Of a stretch of 64,000 nucleotides of DNA, positions 36,597 through 47,304 are shown piece after piece. Origin of the DNA: Paraburkholderia acidisoli. GTDB taxonomy: Bacteria > Pseudomonadota > Gammaproteobacteria > Burkholderiales > Burkholderiaceae. The number at the start of each line of letters is the position of its first letter. The first letter of the stretch is position 1. The stretch is taken from assembly GCF_009789675.1 (NCBI RefSeq), contig NZ_CP046913.1:2666001-2730000 (forward strand), given 5' to 3'. Made by a program: the position numbers and the translations under genes. The notes beneath the pieces were generated by a model. It ran no database searches, was not told where the DNA came from, and was given only the letters and a program-made list of their open reading frames with translations.

Positions 36597-37196
36597 TCAA
36601 AGGTGATGCACGAAATTGGCGATGCCCGCGAGGATCATCTCCACCGAAATCGCCACGAGCACGAGACCCATCAGCCGCTCGAAGGCCGTCACCACGCGCT
36701 CGCCCAGCCACTGCTGGATGCGCTCGGCCAACACCAGCACGACCGCGCAGATCACCATGGTCACGACCAGCGCGCCGATCCATTCGAACAGTTTGCCCGG
36801 CGCCTGCGAGGTGAGCAGCATGACCGTGGCGAGCGCCGACGGCCCCGCCAGCGCGGGAATCGCGAGCGGCACGATGAGCGGCTCGCCGCCTTTATCGCCG
36901 CCGCCGAACGGACCGCCCGGATGCGGGAAGATCATGCGCAGCGCGATCAGGAACAGCACGATGCCGCCGCCGATGCGCAGCGACGTGTCCGTGAGTCCCA
37001 TCATGCGCAGGAAGCCGTTGCCGGCCACCATGAAGACGAGCAGGATCACGAACGCGATGCCGACCTCGCGCAGGATCACGATCGCGCGGCGCTGTTTCGC
37101 GACGCCGCGCAGACACGTGATGAAAAGCGGAATGTTGCCGAGCGGATCGGTGATCAGGAGCAGCAGGATCGTAGCGGACAGGAAACTGTACTCCAC
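36597..37196 (-). CDS. MarC-family integral membrane protein
   Basis: A 199-residue protein with six predicted membrane helices, of the MarC/YchE family. Visible segments: ILLLLITDPLGNIPLFI, IVILREVGIAFVILLVFMVAG, IGGGIVLFLIALRMIF and IVPLAIPALAGPSALATVML. Transport of small molecules has been suggested for the family but is not proven. It is followed by proS in the other direction of reading, with 55 bases between them on the same strand. Confidence 0.9.
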   Translation of the reverse strand: MEYSFLSATILLLLITDPLGNIPLFITCLRGVAKQRRAIVILREVGIAFVILLVFMVAGNGFLRMMGLTDTSLRIGGGIVLFLIALRMIFPHPGGPFGGGDKGGEPLIVPLAIPALAGPSALATVMLLTSQAPGKLFEWIGALVVTMVICAVVLVLAERIQQWLGERVVTAFERLMGLVLVAISVEMILAGIANFVHHL

Positions 37197-37251
37197 GCTC
37201 TGGGCGCTCCTTTAGCCGGGTTTGCCGAATGGCGAATCGAATGAGGACGAA

Positions 37252-38988
37252 TCAGCGGCCGAGCGCGGCGCGCACCTTCGCGACCACCGCCTGCGCGGCT
37301 TCTTCGGCCGCGAGCAGCGTGGCTTCGGTGTCGCGGCGGCCCTGATACTCGATCTTGCCGTCCTTCAGACCGCGGTCGCCGATCACGAGGCGATGCGGCA
37401 CGCCGATCAGTTCCCAGTCGGCGAACATCACGCCCGGGCGCTCGCCGCGATCGTCGAGGATCACGTCCACGCCCGCCGCCACGAGTTCGTTGTACACGCG
37501 CTCGGCGTGCTCGCGCACGAGTTCGCTGCGGTCCATGCCCATCGGGCAGATGACCACTTCGAACGGAGCGATCGCTTCCGGCCAGATGATGCCCTTGTCG
37601 TCGAAATTCTGCTCGATCGCCGCACCCAGGATACGCGTGACGCCGATGCCGTAGCAACCCATCTGCATCGGCGCGGGCTTGCCGTTTTCGGCCAGATAGG
37701 TGGCGTTCATCGCGTCCGAGTATTTCGTGCCGAGCTGGAACACGTGGCCCACTTCGATGCCGCGGCAGATGTCGAGCACGCCCTTGCCGTCCGGCGAGGG
37801 ATCGCCCTTCTTCACGTTGCGGATGTCGGCCACGACCGGTTCCGGCAGATCGCGGCCCCAGTTCACGCCCGTGGTGTGGAAGTCCGCTTCGTTCGAACCC
37901 ACCACGAAGTCGCTCATGTTCGCGACCGTGCGGTCGGCGATCACCTTGACCGGCTTCTTCGTATTGAGCGGACCGAGGTAGCCCGGCGGCGTGCCGAACC
38001 ATTCGACGATCTCGCTCTCCGTGGCGAAGCGGAAACCGCCCAGGCCTTCGAGCTTGCCGACCTTGATCTCGTTGAGATCGTGGTCGCCGCGCAGCAGCAG
38101 CAGCCAGATCGTGGGCTCGGCGCCTTCGTTGTCTGTGGCCAGCACGATCGACTTGATGGTGCTTTCGAGCGGGATGCCGAGCAGTTCGGCGACTTGCTCG
38201 CACTTGGCCGCGCCCGGCGTGGACGTTTTCGTGAGCGCCTGGGCGGGCGCGGCGCGCTCGGCCACGAGCGGCAGCGCGTCGGCGGCTTCGACGTTGGCCG
38301 CGAACTCCGAGGTCGGGCAGTACGCGATGTCGTCCTCGCCGGTTTCGGCGATCACGTGGAATTCGTGCGAGCCCGAGCCGCCGATCGAACCGTTGTCGGC
38401 CGCGACCGCGCGGAACTCGAGGCCGAGACGCGTGAAGATGCGCGTGTAGGCGTCGTACATCTTCTGGTACGAAAGCTTGAGGCCGTCGACGTCCTTATCG
38501 AACGAGTACGCGTCCTTCATGATGAATTCGCGGCCGCGCATCACACCAAAACGGGGACGGATTTCGTCGCGGAATTTGGTTTGCACCTGGTAGAAGTTCA
38601 CCGGCAACTGGCGGTAGCTCTTGATCTGGTTGCGCGCGATGTCGGTGACGACTTCCTCGTGCGTCGGTCCCATCACGAAATCGCTCTGCTTGCGGTCCTT
38701 GAAGCGCAGCAGTTCCGGCCCGTATTTTTCCCAGCGACCCGATTCCTGCCACAGCTCGGCCGGCTGCACGGCCGGCATGAGCAGTTCGATCGCGCCCGCG
38801 CGGTTCATTTCTTCGCGCACGATCTGCTCGACCTTGCGAATGGAACGCAGACCGATCGGCAGGTAGTTGTAGATGCCGCCAGCGACGCGACGGATCATGC
38901 CCGCGCGAACCATCAGTTTGTGGCTGACGATTTCGGCGTCGGACGGCGCTTCCTTCAGGGTGCCGATAAAGAAACGGGAGGCTTTCAT
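37252..38988 (-). CDS. proS: Prolyl-tRNA synthetase
   Basis: Charges tRNA-Pro; a class II synthetase of the bacterial type with an editing insertion domain. The 578-residue length is standard. Motifs: motif 1 region around [19 protein letters not shown], motif 2 [18 protein letters not shown], motif 3 [17 protein letters not shown], and the editing-domain stretch [17 protein letters not shown]. The cognate tRNA-Pro gene lies about 6.3 kb away, at the island boundary. Confidence 0.97.
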   Translation of the reverse strand: MKASRFFIGTLKEAPSDAEIVSHKLMVRAGMIRRVAGGIYNYLPIGLRSIRKVEQIVREEMNRAGAIELLMPAVQPAELWQESGRWEKYGPELLRFKDRKQSDFVMGPTHEEVVTDIARNQIKSYRQLPVNFYQVQTKFRDEIRPRFGVMRGREFIMKDAYSFDKDVDGLKLSYQKMYDAYTRIFTRLGLEFRAVAADNGSIGGSGSHEFHVIAETGEDDIAYCPTSEFAANVEAADALPLVAERAAPAQALTKTSTPGAAKCEQVAELLGIPLESTIKSIVLATDNEGAEPTIWLLLLRGDHDLNEIKVGKLEGLGGFRFATESEIVEWFGTPPGYLGPLNTKKPVKVIADRTVANMSDFVVGSNEADFHTTGVNWGRDLPEPVVADIRNVKKGDPSPDGKGVLDICRGIEVGHVFQLGTKYSDAMNATYLAENGKPAPMQMGCYGIGVTRILGAAIEQNFDDKGIIWPEAIAPFEVVICPMGMDRSELVREHAERVYNELVAAGVDVILDDRGERPGVMFADWELIGVPHRLVIGDRGLKDGKIEYQGRRDTEATLLAAEEAAQAVVAKVRAALGR

Positions 38989-39335
38989 TCAGAATTTTCC
39001 AAAAGCGGCGGCCCGGTGCAGACCGCCCTGAGAAGGTGAAACCGTGGATGGCGCGCGAATTTCGCGTTGCGGCTCGCATGAGCGTTCGCGTAACCGGGCC
39101 GAACGTGCGGAGTCCGACACTATACCGTGACGGCACGCGCGCAGCGGCCCTCTGGCTGGGCTCGCGGCCGTTTTTTCGCGCGGCGGCGCGACGCGTTTCG
39201 GGCGCGCCGGGCAAACCGGACACGAAGTGCAAGGCAAGCTTGTGACCGTTCGCTCCAAACTTCCGGGCAGCGGGTGCGTGAGGGCCGTTATCTGTTTATA
39301 ATCAAAGCAATTTTAAAGGATTCGAAGGTGGTTGT
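38989..39335. other. Intergenic region between proS and rppH (divergent promoters)
   Basis: 347 bases between divergent genes. No supported coding frame. The AT-rich segment TTATCTGTTTATAATCAAAG at 39289-39308 contains TATAAT and is the likely -10 region of rppH, with the start codon about 30 bases further on. Confidence 0.5.
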
Positions 39336-40016
39336 ATGCTGGATCGTGAGGGGTTTCGCCCGAACGTCGGCATCATCCTCTTGAACGCGCGAAACGAAGT
39401 GTTTTGGGGCAAACGGGTTCGCGAACATTCCTGGCAGTTTCCGCAAGGGGGCATCAAATATGGTGAGACCCCCATGCAGGCAATGTATCGGGAGTTGCAC
39501 GAAGAAACCGGTCTGCATCCGGAGCACGTCAAGATCGTCGGTCGCACGCGCGACTGGTTGCGTTATGAGGTGCCGGACAAGTTCATCAAGCGCGAAGTGC
39601 GCGGCCATTATCGCGGGCAGAAACAGATCTGGTTTCTGCTGCGGATGGTCGGGCGCGATTGCGATATCTGCCTGCGGGCAACGGAGCATCCCGAGTTCGA
39701 CGCGTGGCGCTGGAACGAGTACTGGGTGCCGCTGGAAGCGGTCATCGAGTTCAAGCGCGACGTGTATCAGCTTGCGCTGACCGAACTCTCGCGCTTCCTG
39801 CGCCGGCCCGCCGCGGCGCGTCAGGAGCGCGTGCACGTGCAGGTCCACGAGGTGCGGTATCCGCGCATCGTGACGTCGGCGCACGCCGACGCCGTGATGG
39901 GCGCGGCCATGGTGACATCTGTCGTAACGTCGCCGGGTGTGCCGATCGACGGCGATTGTGCTGCCGCGCAGAGTATCATCGAGCCTGCGCCGGACGAGCA
40001 CGACCAGGACGCCTGA
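39336..40016 (+). CDS. rppH: RppH, RNA pyrophosphohydrolase
   Basis: A Nudix hydrolase that removes pyrophosphate from the 5' end of mRNAs to start their decay. The Nudix box reads [20 protein letters not shown] followed by TGL. Opening residues [17 protein letters not shown] and QFPQGGI are diagnostic for RppH. At 226 residues it is longer than E. coli RppH (176 aa) because of a C-terminal extension rich in Ala/Val/Pro, usual in Burkholderia relatives. Confidence 0.95.
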   Translation: MLDREGFRPNVGIILLNARNEVFWGKRVREHSWQFPQGGIKYGETPMQAMYRELHEETGLHPEHVKIVGRTRDWLRYEVPDKFIKREVRGHYRGQKQIWFLLRMVGRDCDICLRATEHPEFDAWRWNEYWVPLEAVIEFKRDVYQLALTELSRFLRRPAAARQERVHVQVHEVRYPRIVTSAHADAVMGAAMVTSVVTSPGVPIDGDCAAAQSIIEPAPDEHDQDA

Positions 40017-40162
40017 ACCGGGCGTACGGATCGGATCGCGCCGACCGGCGAAAGAACGCCCGAACCGGCGAGACCGGCGCCCCTGCGCGCCGCGCCTCGC
40101 GGTTCGCATTGGCGGCGCTGCACGTTCGTGCGCTCAGCGCCGGAGCTTCGAGGAAAACCAAT

Positions 40163-40729
40163 TTGAAACGATTTGCTCTTGCTGCGGCCTGCGCCGCAGG
40201 CGGTGTGCTGTTTTTGACGCTGGCAGGCTGCTCCAGTTCGGGGCCGACCAACAAGGACGACAGCGCGTTCACCTACCTGCTCGACCGCAAAGGCGAGTGG
40301 CAGGAAAACAAGGTCGAGAGCCTCCCGGCGCTGCCGCAGGCGGGTGCGAAGCTGCTGCCGTTCGACGTCTCGAACAACACGCCGCTCAAGTTCGCCGTCG
40401 ATCCCGCGTCGGTTTCGGTCGGCACCGACGGCGTGGTGCGCTATACGGTCGTGATCACGAGCGATTCGGGCGCGCGCAACGTGAACTACGAAGGCATTCG
40501 CTGCGACACCTACGAGTGGCGCCTCTACGCGAGCCTCGACGCCGAGCACAACGGCTGGGATCGGACCGTGGCGAACAACTGGTCGCGTATCGAGAGCGGT
40601 TCGCTCAACGCCTACCAGGCCGCGCTGTATCACGACTACTTCTGCGCGAACAAGATGCCGGTCGCGAAGGCGCCGACCATCGTCGAAAACATCCGCTACG
40701 GTCGCACGCAATCGACGCTGGTGCGCTGA
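40163..40729 (+). CDS. CNP1-like family lipoprotein
   Basis: A 188-residue secreted lipoprotein: signal sequence LAAACAAGGVLFLTLAGC with a lipobox cysteine, then a CNP1-like domain (YEGIRCDTYEWRLYASLD and ALYHDYFCANKMPV, with two cysteines that may pair). The likely start is the TTG at 40163, eight bases after GAGGAAAA; no ATG or GTG lies nearby that keeps the signal peptide intact. Function unknown. Confidence 0.8.
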   Translation: MKRFALAAACAAGGVLFLTLAGCSSSGPTNKDDSAFTYLLDRKGEWQENKVESLPALPQAGAKLLPFDVSNNTPLKFAVDPASVSVGTDGVVRYTVVITSDSGARNVNYEGIRCDTYEWRLYASLDAEHNGWDRTVANNWSRIESGSLNAYQAALYHDYFCANKMPVAKAPTIVENIRYGRTQSTLVR

Positions 40730-40761
40730 GCCACGCGACATCGACGTACGAAAAAAGCATG

Positions 40762-40798
40762 AAAAAAGCCGCTGGGCCTTGGCCGCAGCGGCTTTTTT
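40762..40798. terminator. Bidirectional terminator between the CNP1-like gene and proB
   Basis: A GCCGCTG / CAGCGGC stem with an 11-base loop, flanked by AAAAAA on the left and TTTTTT on the right. It lies between two convergent genes. Confidence 0.85.
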
Positions 40799-40837
40799 GT
40801 GCGAGCTCGAAGCCGGGAACGCGCTTCGAACGACCGC

Positions 40838-41956
40838 TCAAACGAGCACGAGATTGTCGCGGTGAATCAGCTCCGGCTCCAGCATGTAGCCGAGGATGCC
40901 TTCGATGTCGCCGCTCGCGTGACGCTGGATCAGCTTGGTTTCCGCGCTGCTGTAGTTGGTGAGGCCGCGCGCCACTTCCGCGCCCGACGCGTTCAGACAG
41001 GCAATGACCTCGCCGCGCGCGAATGCGCCCTGCACGCCGATCACGCCGATGGGCAGCAGGCTCTTGCCGTCCGCCATGACCTTGTTGACGGCGCCGTCGT
41101 CGATCACCACGTGGCCGCGCACCTGCAGGTGGTCGGCCATCCACTGCTTGCGCGCCGCCATGCGCGCGGTGCGCGCGATGAGCTGCGTGCCGATGGCCTC
41201 GCCCTGCGCCAGCCGCACGAGCACTTCGGTCTCGCGGCCGCTCGCGATGACCGTGTTCGCGCCGCTGTGCGCCGCGCGCTTGGCCGCGAGAATCTTGGTC
41301 AGCATGCCGCCGCGGCCGAGGCTCGAGCCCGCGCCGCCCGCCATGGCTTCGAGTTCGGGCTTGCCGGCGTCGGCTTCGCGCACCAGCGTGGCGGCCGGGT
41401 CCTTGCGCGGGTCGGCCGTGTAGAGCCCGCTTTGGTCGGTGAGGATGACGAGCGCGTCGCCTTCGATCAGGTTCGCGACGAGCGCGCCGAGCGTGTCGTT
41501 ATCGCCGAACTTGATTTCGTCGGTGACGACCGTGTCGTTCTCGTTGATGATCGGCACCACGCCCAGGCGCAGCAGCGTGAGCAGCGTGGAGCGCGCGTTG
41601 AGATAACGCTCGCGGTCGGCCAGGTCGGCGTGCGTGAGCAGGATCTGCGCGGTGCGGATGTCGTGCTCGGCGAAGCGGCTCTCGTAGACCTGCGCGAGGC
41701 CCATCTGGCCGACGGCGGCCGCTGCCTGCAGTTCGTCGATCTCGCGCGGTCGCTTCGTCCAGCCCAGCCGTTGCATGCCTTCGGCGATCGCACCCGAACT
41801 CACGAGCACGACTTCCTTGCCCTGCGCACGCAGTGCCGCGATTTGCGCGGCCCAGCGGCCGATTGCCGCATGATCGAGGCCCCGACCGTCGTTGGTGACG
41901 AGGCTCGAACCGACTTTCACTACCAGACGCCGCGAATCGGCGATGACGGAACGCAT
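40838..41956 (-). CDS. proB: ProB, glutamate 5-kinase
   Basis: First enzyme of proline synthesis; phosphorylates L-glutamate. The 372-residue protein has an amino-acid kinase domain ([50 protein letters not shown]) and a C-terminal PUA domain (from about 275). It is the last gene of a rplU-rpmA-obgE-proB run, 86 bases after obgE. Confidence 0.96.
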   Translation of the reverse strand: MRSVIADSRRLVVKVGSSLVTNDGRGLDHAAIGRWAAQIAALRAQGKEVVLVSSGAIAEGMQRLGWTKRPREIDELQAAAAVGQMGLAQVYESRFAEHDIRTAQILLTHADLADRERYLNARSTLLTLLRLGVVPIINENDTVVTDEIKFGDNDTLGALVANLIEGDALVILTDQSGLYTADPRKDPAATLVREADAGKPELEAMAGGAGSSLGRGGMLTKILAAKRAAHSGANTVIASGRETEVLVRLAQGEAIGTQLIARTARMAARKQWMADHLQVRGHVVIDDGAVNKVMADGKSLLPIGVIGVQGAFARGEVIACLNASGAEVARGLTNYSSAETKLIQRHASGDIEGILGYMLEPELIHRDNLVLV

Positions 41957-42042
41957 GCTGCGCGGTCTCCCCTAATAACTATGACGCGTGAGGTTTGCCT
42001 CGAATTGCCGGCGCGACCCGCGCGCCGGCGTGCACTGCGCAC

Positions 42043-43239
<1,197 letters not shown>

Positions 43240-43310
43240 CTAACGCCGGTCCAACTCGCGCGCGTCGGTTCGACACGCGATCAATGCGCAAGTAAACAAA
43301 CGCACAGATA

Positions 43311-43346
43311 AACAAAAGGCCCCGCAAACTTCGCGGGGCCTTCTTT
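43311..43346 (-). terminator. Terminator after rpmA
   Basis: A perfect 10-bp stem AAGGCCCCGC / GCGGGGCCTT with a 7-base loop. On the minus strand it is followed by TTTTGTT. It lies between rpmA and obgE, so obgE may depend on read-through or its own promoter. Confidence 0.75.
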
Positions 43347-43371
43347 GCGTCGATTGCGAACGGTCTGGAAC

Positions 43372-43635
43372 TTAGACCGCTGCCGGGACGACGGTGACCG
43401 TGTGCTTGTTAGCTGCGCCCTTGGTCGTGAACGCGACGTGGCCGTCGACCAGCGCGTAGAGCGTGTGGTCCTTGCCGATGCCGACGTTGTTGCCCGGGTG
43501 CATACGCGTGCCGCGCTGGCGAACGATGATGCCGCCGGCGAGGATTGCCTGGCCGCCGTACACCTTCACGCCAAGTCGTTTCGACTCGGAATCGCGGCCG
43601 TTACGTGACGACCCGCCTGCCTTTTTGTGTGCCAT
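43372..43635 (-). CDS. rpmA: Ribosomal protein bL27
   Basis: An 87-residue large-subunit protein whose N-terminus reaches the peptidyl-transferase centre. It begins [20 protein letters not shown], the conserved bL27 start, and contains [18 protein letters not shown]. It is 26 bases downstream of rplU in the usual operon. Confidence 0.97.
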   Translation of the reverse strand: MAHKKAGGSSRNGRDSESKRLGVKVYGGQAILAGGIIVRQRGTRMHPGNNVGIGKDHTLYALVDGHVAFTTKGAANKHTVTVVPAAV

Positions 43636-43661
43636 TTGTTTGCTCCTTTACCTGCGTGCGC

Positions 43662-43973
43662 TTACGCGTTGATCGCGTCGATGCGCAGTTCGGTGTAGTT
43701 CTGGCGGTGGCCGCCATGCTTCTGGTAGTGCTTCCGGCGACGCATCTTGAAGATGGTCACTTTGGCGTGACGACCGTGCGACACAACGGTGGCCTTGACG
43801 GAAGCCCCACCGACCAGCGGCGTACCGAACTTAATCGATTCGCCTTCGCCCACTGCGAGCACCTGGTCGAGCGTGATTTCTGCGTCAATGTCAGCCGGTA
43901 TCTGTTCTACTTTAAGTTTTTCGCCAACGGCAACTTTGTACTGCTTGCCGCCGGTTTTTATGACCGCGTACAT
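43662..43973 (-). CDS. rplU: Ribosomal protein bL21
   Basis: A 103-residue large-subunit protein. It starts [20 protein letters not shown] and ends with [20 protein letters not shown], both standard for bL21. I chose the ATG at 43973; the frame extends upstream another 21 codons without similarity. It is the first gene of rplU-rpmA, divergent from ispB. Confidence 0.97.
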   Translation of the reverse strand: MYAVIKTGGKQYKVAVGEKLKVEQIPADIDAEITLDQVLAVGEGESIKFGTPLVGGASVKATVVSHGRHAKVTIFKMRRRKHYQKHGGHRQNYTELRIDAINA

Positions 43974-44289
43974 TGAAAACCTCACTCTTTCAAATATTCC
44001 GGGCACACTGCGCGCCCGAAACCCTAGATTATACATGGAGTTAGCTACGCGGTCAAAACCGTTGCGAGTTTGCCGCGATTGTGCTTTTCACTGCGCCTTG
44101 CGCCCCGGCGCGCAAGGCCGCGCGCGCCGCAGCGGTATGCCGGCCACGCCACGTCGCACCGGAACCCGCCGCGCGAACATCCCGCCCGGCGCGGCAAAAG
44201 TAGAGGGAACCATCGGCCGGACGTCAGGGCACAGTCCGGCCTGATAGCGATTCGCCTTATAATCCGCGGCACTACCTTTATTTGCCATC
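43974..44289. other. Divergent promoter region of rplU and ispB
   Basis: 316 bases without a supported gene. It must hold the ribosomal operon promoter (minus) and the ispB promoter (plus). TATAAT-like sequence is seen at 44256-44262 (CTTATAATC), about 30 bases before the ispB start, and TATAAT-like sequence read on the minus strand near 44027-44034 (ATTATA). Confidence 0.5.
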
Positions 44290-45282
44290 ATGTCGTCCAC
44301 CGCCACCCCTACTCCCAGCGCAGCCACCCTGCTTGCTCCCATCGTCAGCGACATGGAGCAGGTGAATCGTGTCATCCGGCAGAGTCTGGCGTCCGAGGTG
44401 ATGCTGATCAACCAGATCTCCGAGTACATCATCGGCGCGGGCGGCAAGCGTCTGCGTCCGGCCTTGCTGTTGCTGGTGGCCGGCGCGCTCGGCGACCGCG
44501 GCACGCATCGCCACGTGCTCGCGGCCGTCGTCGAATTCATCCATACGGCCACGCTCCTGCACGACGACGTGGTCGACGAGTCCGACCTGCGGCGCGGCCG
44601 CCAGACGGCCAACGCGCTGTTCGGCAACGCGGCGAGCGTGCTGGTCGGCGACTATCTGTATTCGCGCTCGTTCGAGATGATGGTGGGCGTGGGCAAGATG
44701 CGCGTGATGGAGATCCTCTCCTCGGCCACGACGATCATTTCCGAAGGCGAGGTGCTCCAGCTCCTGAACATGCACGACGCCGACGTGGACACGGCGCGCT
44801 ACATGCAGGTGATCCGCTACAAGACGGCCAAGCTGTTCGAGGCGGCGGCGCAACTGGGCGCGGTGCTCGCGGGCGCCGACGCGCACGCCGAAGAAGCGGC
44901 CGCCGAATACGGCCGGCGCATCGGCACGGCGTTCCAGATCATGGACGACTGGCTCGACTACACGGGCACGCCGGAATCCATGGGCAAGAACGCCGGCGAC
45001 GACCTGCGCGAAGGCAAGCCCACGCTGCCGCTGATCTGGTTGATCGAGCACGGCACGGCGGCGGAAGCGGCGCTCGCGCGCGAAGCCATCGAGCAAGGCG
45101 GCACCACGCGCTTCGACGAGATTTTCGCGGCTATCACGCGCTCGGGCGCGCTCGACCACACGCTCCAGTGCGCGAAAGCCGAGGCTCAGGCGGCCGCCGA
45201 CGCAATTTCGGCGTTCCCCCCTTCCATTTACAAAGATAGCCTGCTAGAATTATGTTCTTACTCGACGACGCGCCAGTCTTGA
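44290..45282 (+). CDS. ispB: IspB, polyprenyl (octaprenyl) diphosphate synthase
   Basis: Makes the isoprenoid side chain of ubiquinone. The 330-residue trans-prenyltransferase has the first aspartate-rich motif HDDVVDESDLRRG and the second DDWLDYTG, with GGKRLRPALLLL before them. Start at the ATG at 44290 (MSSTATPTPS). The tRNA-Pro gene follows 37 bases after the stop. Confidence 0.95.
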   Translation: MSSTATPTPSAATLLAPIVSDMEQVNRVIRQSLASEVMLINQISEYIIGAGGKRLRPALLLLVAGALGDRGTHRHVLAAVVEFIHTATLLHDDVVDESDLRRGRQTANALFGNAASVLVGDYLYSRSFEMMVGVGKMRVMEILSSATTIISEGEVLQLLNMHDADVDTARYMQVIRYKTAKLFEAAAQLGAVLAGADAHAEEAAAEYGRRIGTAFQIMDDWLDYTGTPESMGKNAGDDLREGKPTLPLIWLIEHGTAAEAALAREAIEQGGTTRFDEIFAAITRSGALDHTLQCAKAEAQAAADAISAFPPSIYKDSLLELCSYSTTRQS

Positions 45283-45319
45283 ACAAGACAAAGCAACGCG
45301 TTGAGTCCAGCAGTAAATT

Positions 45320-45396
45320 CGGGGTGTAGCTTAGCCTGGTAGAGCGCTACGTTCGGGACGTAGAGGCCGGAGGTTCGAATCCTCTCACCCCGACCA
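45320..45396 (+). tRNA. tRNA-Pro (CGG)
   Basis: A complete 77-nt tRNA. The acceptor stem is CGGGGTG / CACCCCG, the anticodon stem is CTACG / CGTAG with loop TTCGGGA, giving anticodon CGG for proline, and the T-loop reads GTTCGAATC. CCA is encoded. Its 3' 47 bases are repeated at 63801, which marks it as the integration site of the island. The functional copy is the left one. Confidence 0.96.
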
Positions 45397-45402
45397 GAAT
45401 TT
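45350..45402 (+). repeat. attL, 53-bp direct repeat in tRNA-Pro
   Basis: The 53 bases from CGTTCGGGACG in the anticodon arm to AGAATTT just past the CCA end recur exactly at 63801-63853. The bases on each side differ, so these are the island's attachment-site limits. Confidence 0.93.
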
Positions 45403-45409
45403 TCCTTAC

Positions 45410-45440
45410 AAAACAGCGGACTAAATGTCCGCTGTTTTTG
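45410..45440 (+). terminator. Terminator just inside attL
   Basis: Perfect 11-bp stem AAACAGCGGAC / GTCCGCTGTTT with a TAAAT loop and a following T run. It ends tRNA-Pro transcription with sequence supplied by the island, replacing the chromosomal terminator now at 63856. Confidence 0.8.
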
Positions 45441-45456
45441 TTTGTGCTGCCTCGGG

Positions 45457-45481
45457 TGGCAAACGGGTGGCAATGCCACCC
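45457..45481. promoter_or_regulatory. Left integrase arm-type site and palindrome
   Basis: TGGCAAACGGGTGGCA at 45457-45472 also occurs at 63621-63636 inside the right end. It overlaps a perfect palindrome (GGGTGGCA-A-TGCCACCC, 45465-45481). Repeats inside both ends of an integrase-driven element suggest arm-type integrase sites; this is inferred. Confidence 0.55.
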
Positions 45482-45603
45482 CGATGCCCCACCGAAAAAA
45501 AAGTTTGCCTAGAACTCACAGGCACATTTTTGAAAATCGGTCCGCTCGACGCAAATTATCGCCACTTTTTCGACTTATACGGTGCTCCTCAACAATCTGG
45601 AGC

Positions 45604-47235
45604 ATGGACGTGGCGTCCATCGAAAACCGTTCGCGCTATCAGGTCTCGGTCAAGAACCGCGACGACCTCACCCAACTCTTCCCCCACACGGCCAAGTCCA
45701 AAGCCGAAGCGTACAGCCGGGAACTCACGGCTCAAGGGCTCCGGCCCAAACTCGGCCGACTCGACGATTGCTTTATTGTTCGCGACCGCAGCGTTTCCCG
45801 AAAGAATCAGACGCTCCATGCGTGCAGCTACAAAGACGCGGAAACGATTGTGCTGAATCTCAAAGCAGAGCATCGGCGCAGCCTGTTCATCGACTATGCC
45901 CGCGGGCTTCAGACGACCTTCGCTGAACTGCTGATTCGATACCTGCGCGACGAGGCGCCGCGCCACAAGAGCTTCGAAGTCGAGGCTTACAAAATCAACG
46001 CTTTGCTGCAAGATGCCGGACTGCCTCGCCAGGACCTGGCCGAAATCATCGCAAACCACCCCAACGTCCATCCGAAAGTGGCTTCCACGAAGCTTCGCAC
46101 CCCCAGCGGGGCACGGATGGGTCAGGTATCGGAAGCCAGCAAGTTCATCCGGAAAGGTTTTGCGGAACTTGTCCCAGAAGACTTCAGAGATTACATCGAT
46201 GAACGGTGCGATGTCGTTTCCGCAGCCACGGTCGACCGCGAAATCGACATTTTCTCAGCCGTCTGCCGCATTGCCATCGACTCCTGGCGTATTCACGTCG
46301 CCCAGAATCCGATGGCCGGGGTGCGGCGCCCGAAATATTTCAACGAGCGTGACCGTCGCCTGAAGGACGGGGAGGAAGACCGCCTGCTCGCAGGAGCGCA
46401 CGCTGAAGACAAGGAGGCGTCGATAGCCGCCCGACTCGAACAGCTCATGCAGAAAGAGCGCCAGGAGGCGACCGATGCTGCCACGGTGTACCGCCGCAAG
46501 CAGGTGGTCAAGAGTGCCCGGCAGTTGTACTTGCCCGAAGCTGAACAGACTTACGAGCATGTGCCATTGCTCGAGACCTTCGTGCACTTCCAGCTGATGA
46601 CTGCTGCGCGCCGAAGCGAAACACTGACGCTCACCTGGTCAAATGTCGACCTCGCGGCGCAAATCGCATATCTGCCTGAAACGAAAAACGGCCGAGCGCG
46701 CAAGGTTCCTCTTCGCGCTGACCTGGTTGAAATGCTGCGTGCTTTACCCAGAACCCATGATGTCGTATTTCCGATTGGCGTCGATGGCCTTCGCAAAGCA
46801 TGGCGGCGAATTTGCGCGCAGGCTGGCCTGGCCGAAGATGATGACCTGCGCATTCATGACCTTCGCCATGAGGCGATTTCCCGCGTAGCAGAGGCGGGCA
46901 GTAACACTCCGGGCGGCTTCTCGTTGGTCGACCTTCAGGCATTCAGCGGCCACCGCGACACGCGCATGCTGCTCCGGTACGCACATCTCTGCACTCAAAG
47001 CCTGGCGAAACGGCTGGACGCTGCGTTTGCCTCATCCGATGAGTCGCATTCCCATCACGGCAGGCGACGTTTGAGAACCGACGCATCCGTCAGTATCGGA
47101 GACATCATTCGGGACTCGACCGTGATGTCTCCGGAAGCTGACGTCGCAAACGAATTGCCCTGTATCGGCGTTAGCGCGGCTGGTAGCAACGCCATGAACG
47201 TCATCCGCGTCGACTTTGCACGGAAACTTGCGTAG
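45604..47235 (+). CDS. Tyrosine-type site-specific integrase
   Basis: A 543-residue phage-type recombinase that should catalyse integration and excision at tRNA-Pro. The N-terminal part binds DNA; the C-terminal catalytic domain shows MTAARRSETLTLTW (Arg I), a lysine in KNGRARKVPL, HDLRHEAISRVAE (HxxR) and GHRDTRMLLRYAHL with the nucleophile tyrosine. A tail of about 70 residues follows. I chose the ATG at 45604 (MDVASIENRSRYQVSVK); the frame is open to 45442 but that part overlaps the terminator and arm region. It lies next to attL, as expected. Confidence 0.93.
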   Translation: MDVASIENRSRYQVSVKNRDDLTQLFPHTAKSKAEAYSRELTAQGLRPKLGRLDDCFIVRDRSVSRKNQTLHACSYKDAETIVLNLKAEHRRSLFIDYARGLQTTFAELLIRYLRDEAPRHKSFEVEAYKINALLQDAGLPRQDLAEIIANHPNVHPKVASTKLRTPSGARMGQVSEASKFIRKGFAELVPEDFRDYIDERCDVVSAATVDREIDIFSAVCRIAIDSWRIHVAQNPMAGVRRPKYFNERDRRLKDGEEDRLLAGAHAEDKEASIAARLEQLMQKERQEATDAATVYRRKQVVKSARQLYLPEAEQTYEHVPLLETFVHFQLMTAARRSETLTLTWSNVDLAAQIAYLPETKNGRARKVPLRADLVEMLRALPRTHDVVFPIGVDGLRKAWRRICAQAGLAEDDDLRIHDLRHEAISRVAEAGSNTPGGFSLVDLQAFSGHRDTRMLLRYAHLCTQSLAKRLDAAFASSDESHSHHGRRRLRTDASVSIGDIIRDSTVMSPEADVANELPCIGVSAAGSNAMNVIRVDFARKLA

Positions 47236-47272
47236 TCAACAGAGTCGGCCTCGTGTCACATCGCAAGTGGGT

Positions 47273-47304
47273 ATGCCCGGGCGTCGAGTATGACGCCCGG
47301 GCAT
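47273..47304. terminator. Perfect 13-bp hairpin between integrase and structured-RNA region
   Basis: ATGCCCGGGCGTC / GACGCCCGGGCAT with a 6-base loop, a perfect GC-rich hairpin. It has no T tract on either strand, so it may be a factor-assisted terminator, an RNA 3' end or a protein site. It lies 38 bases past the integrase stop. Confidence 0.55.
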
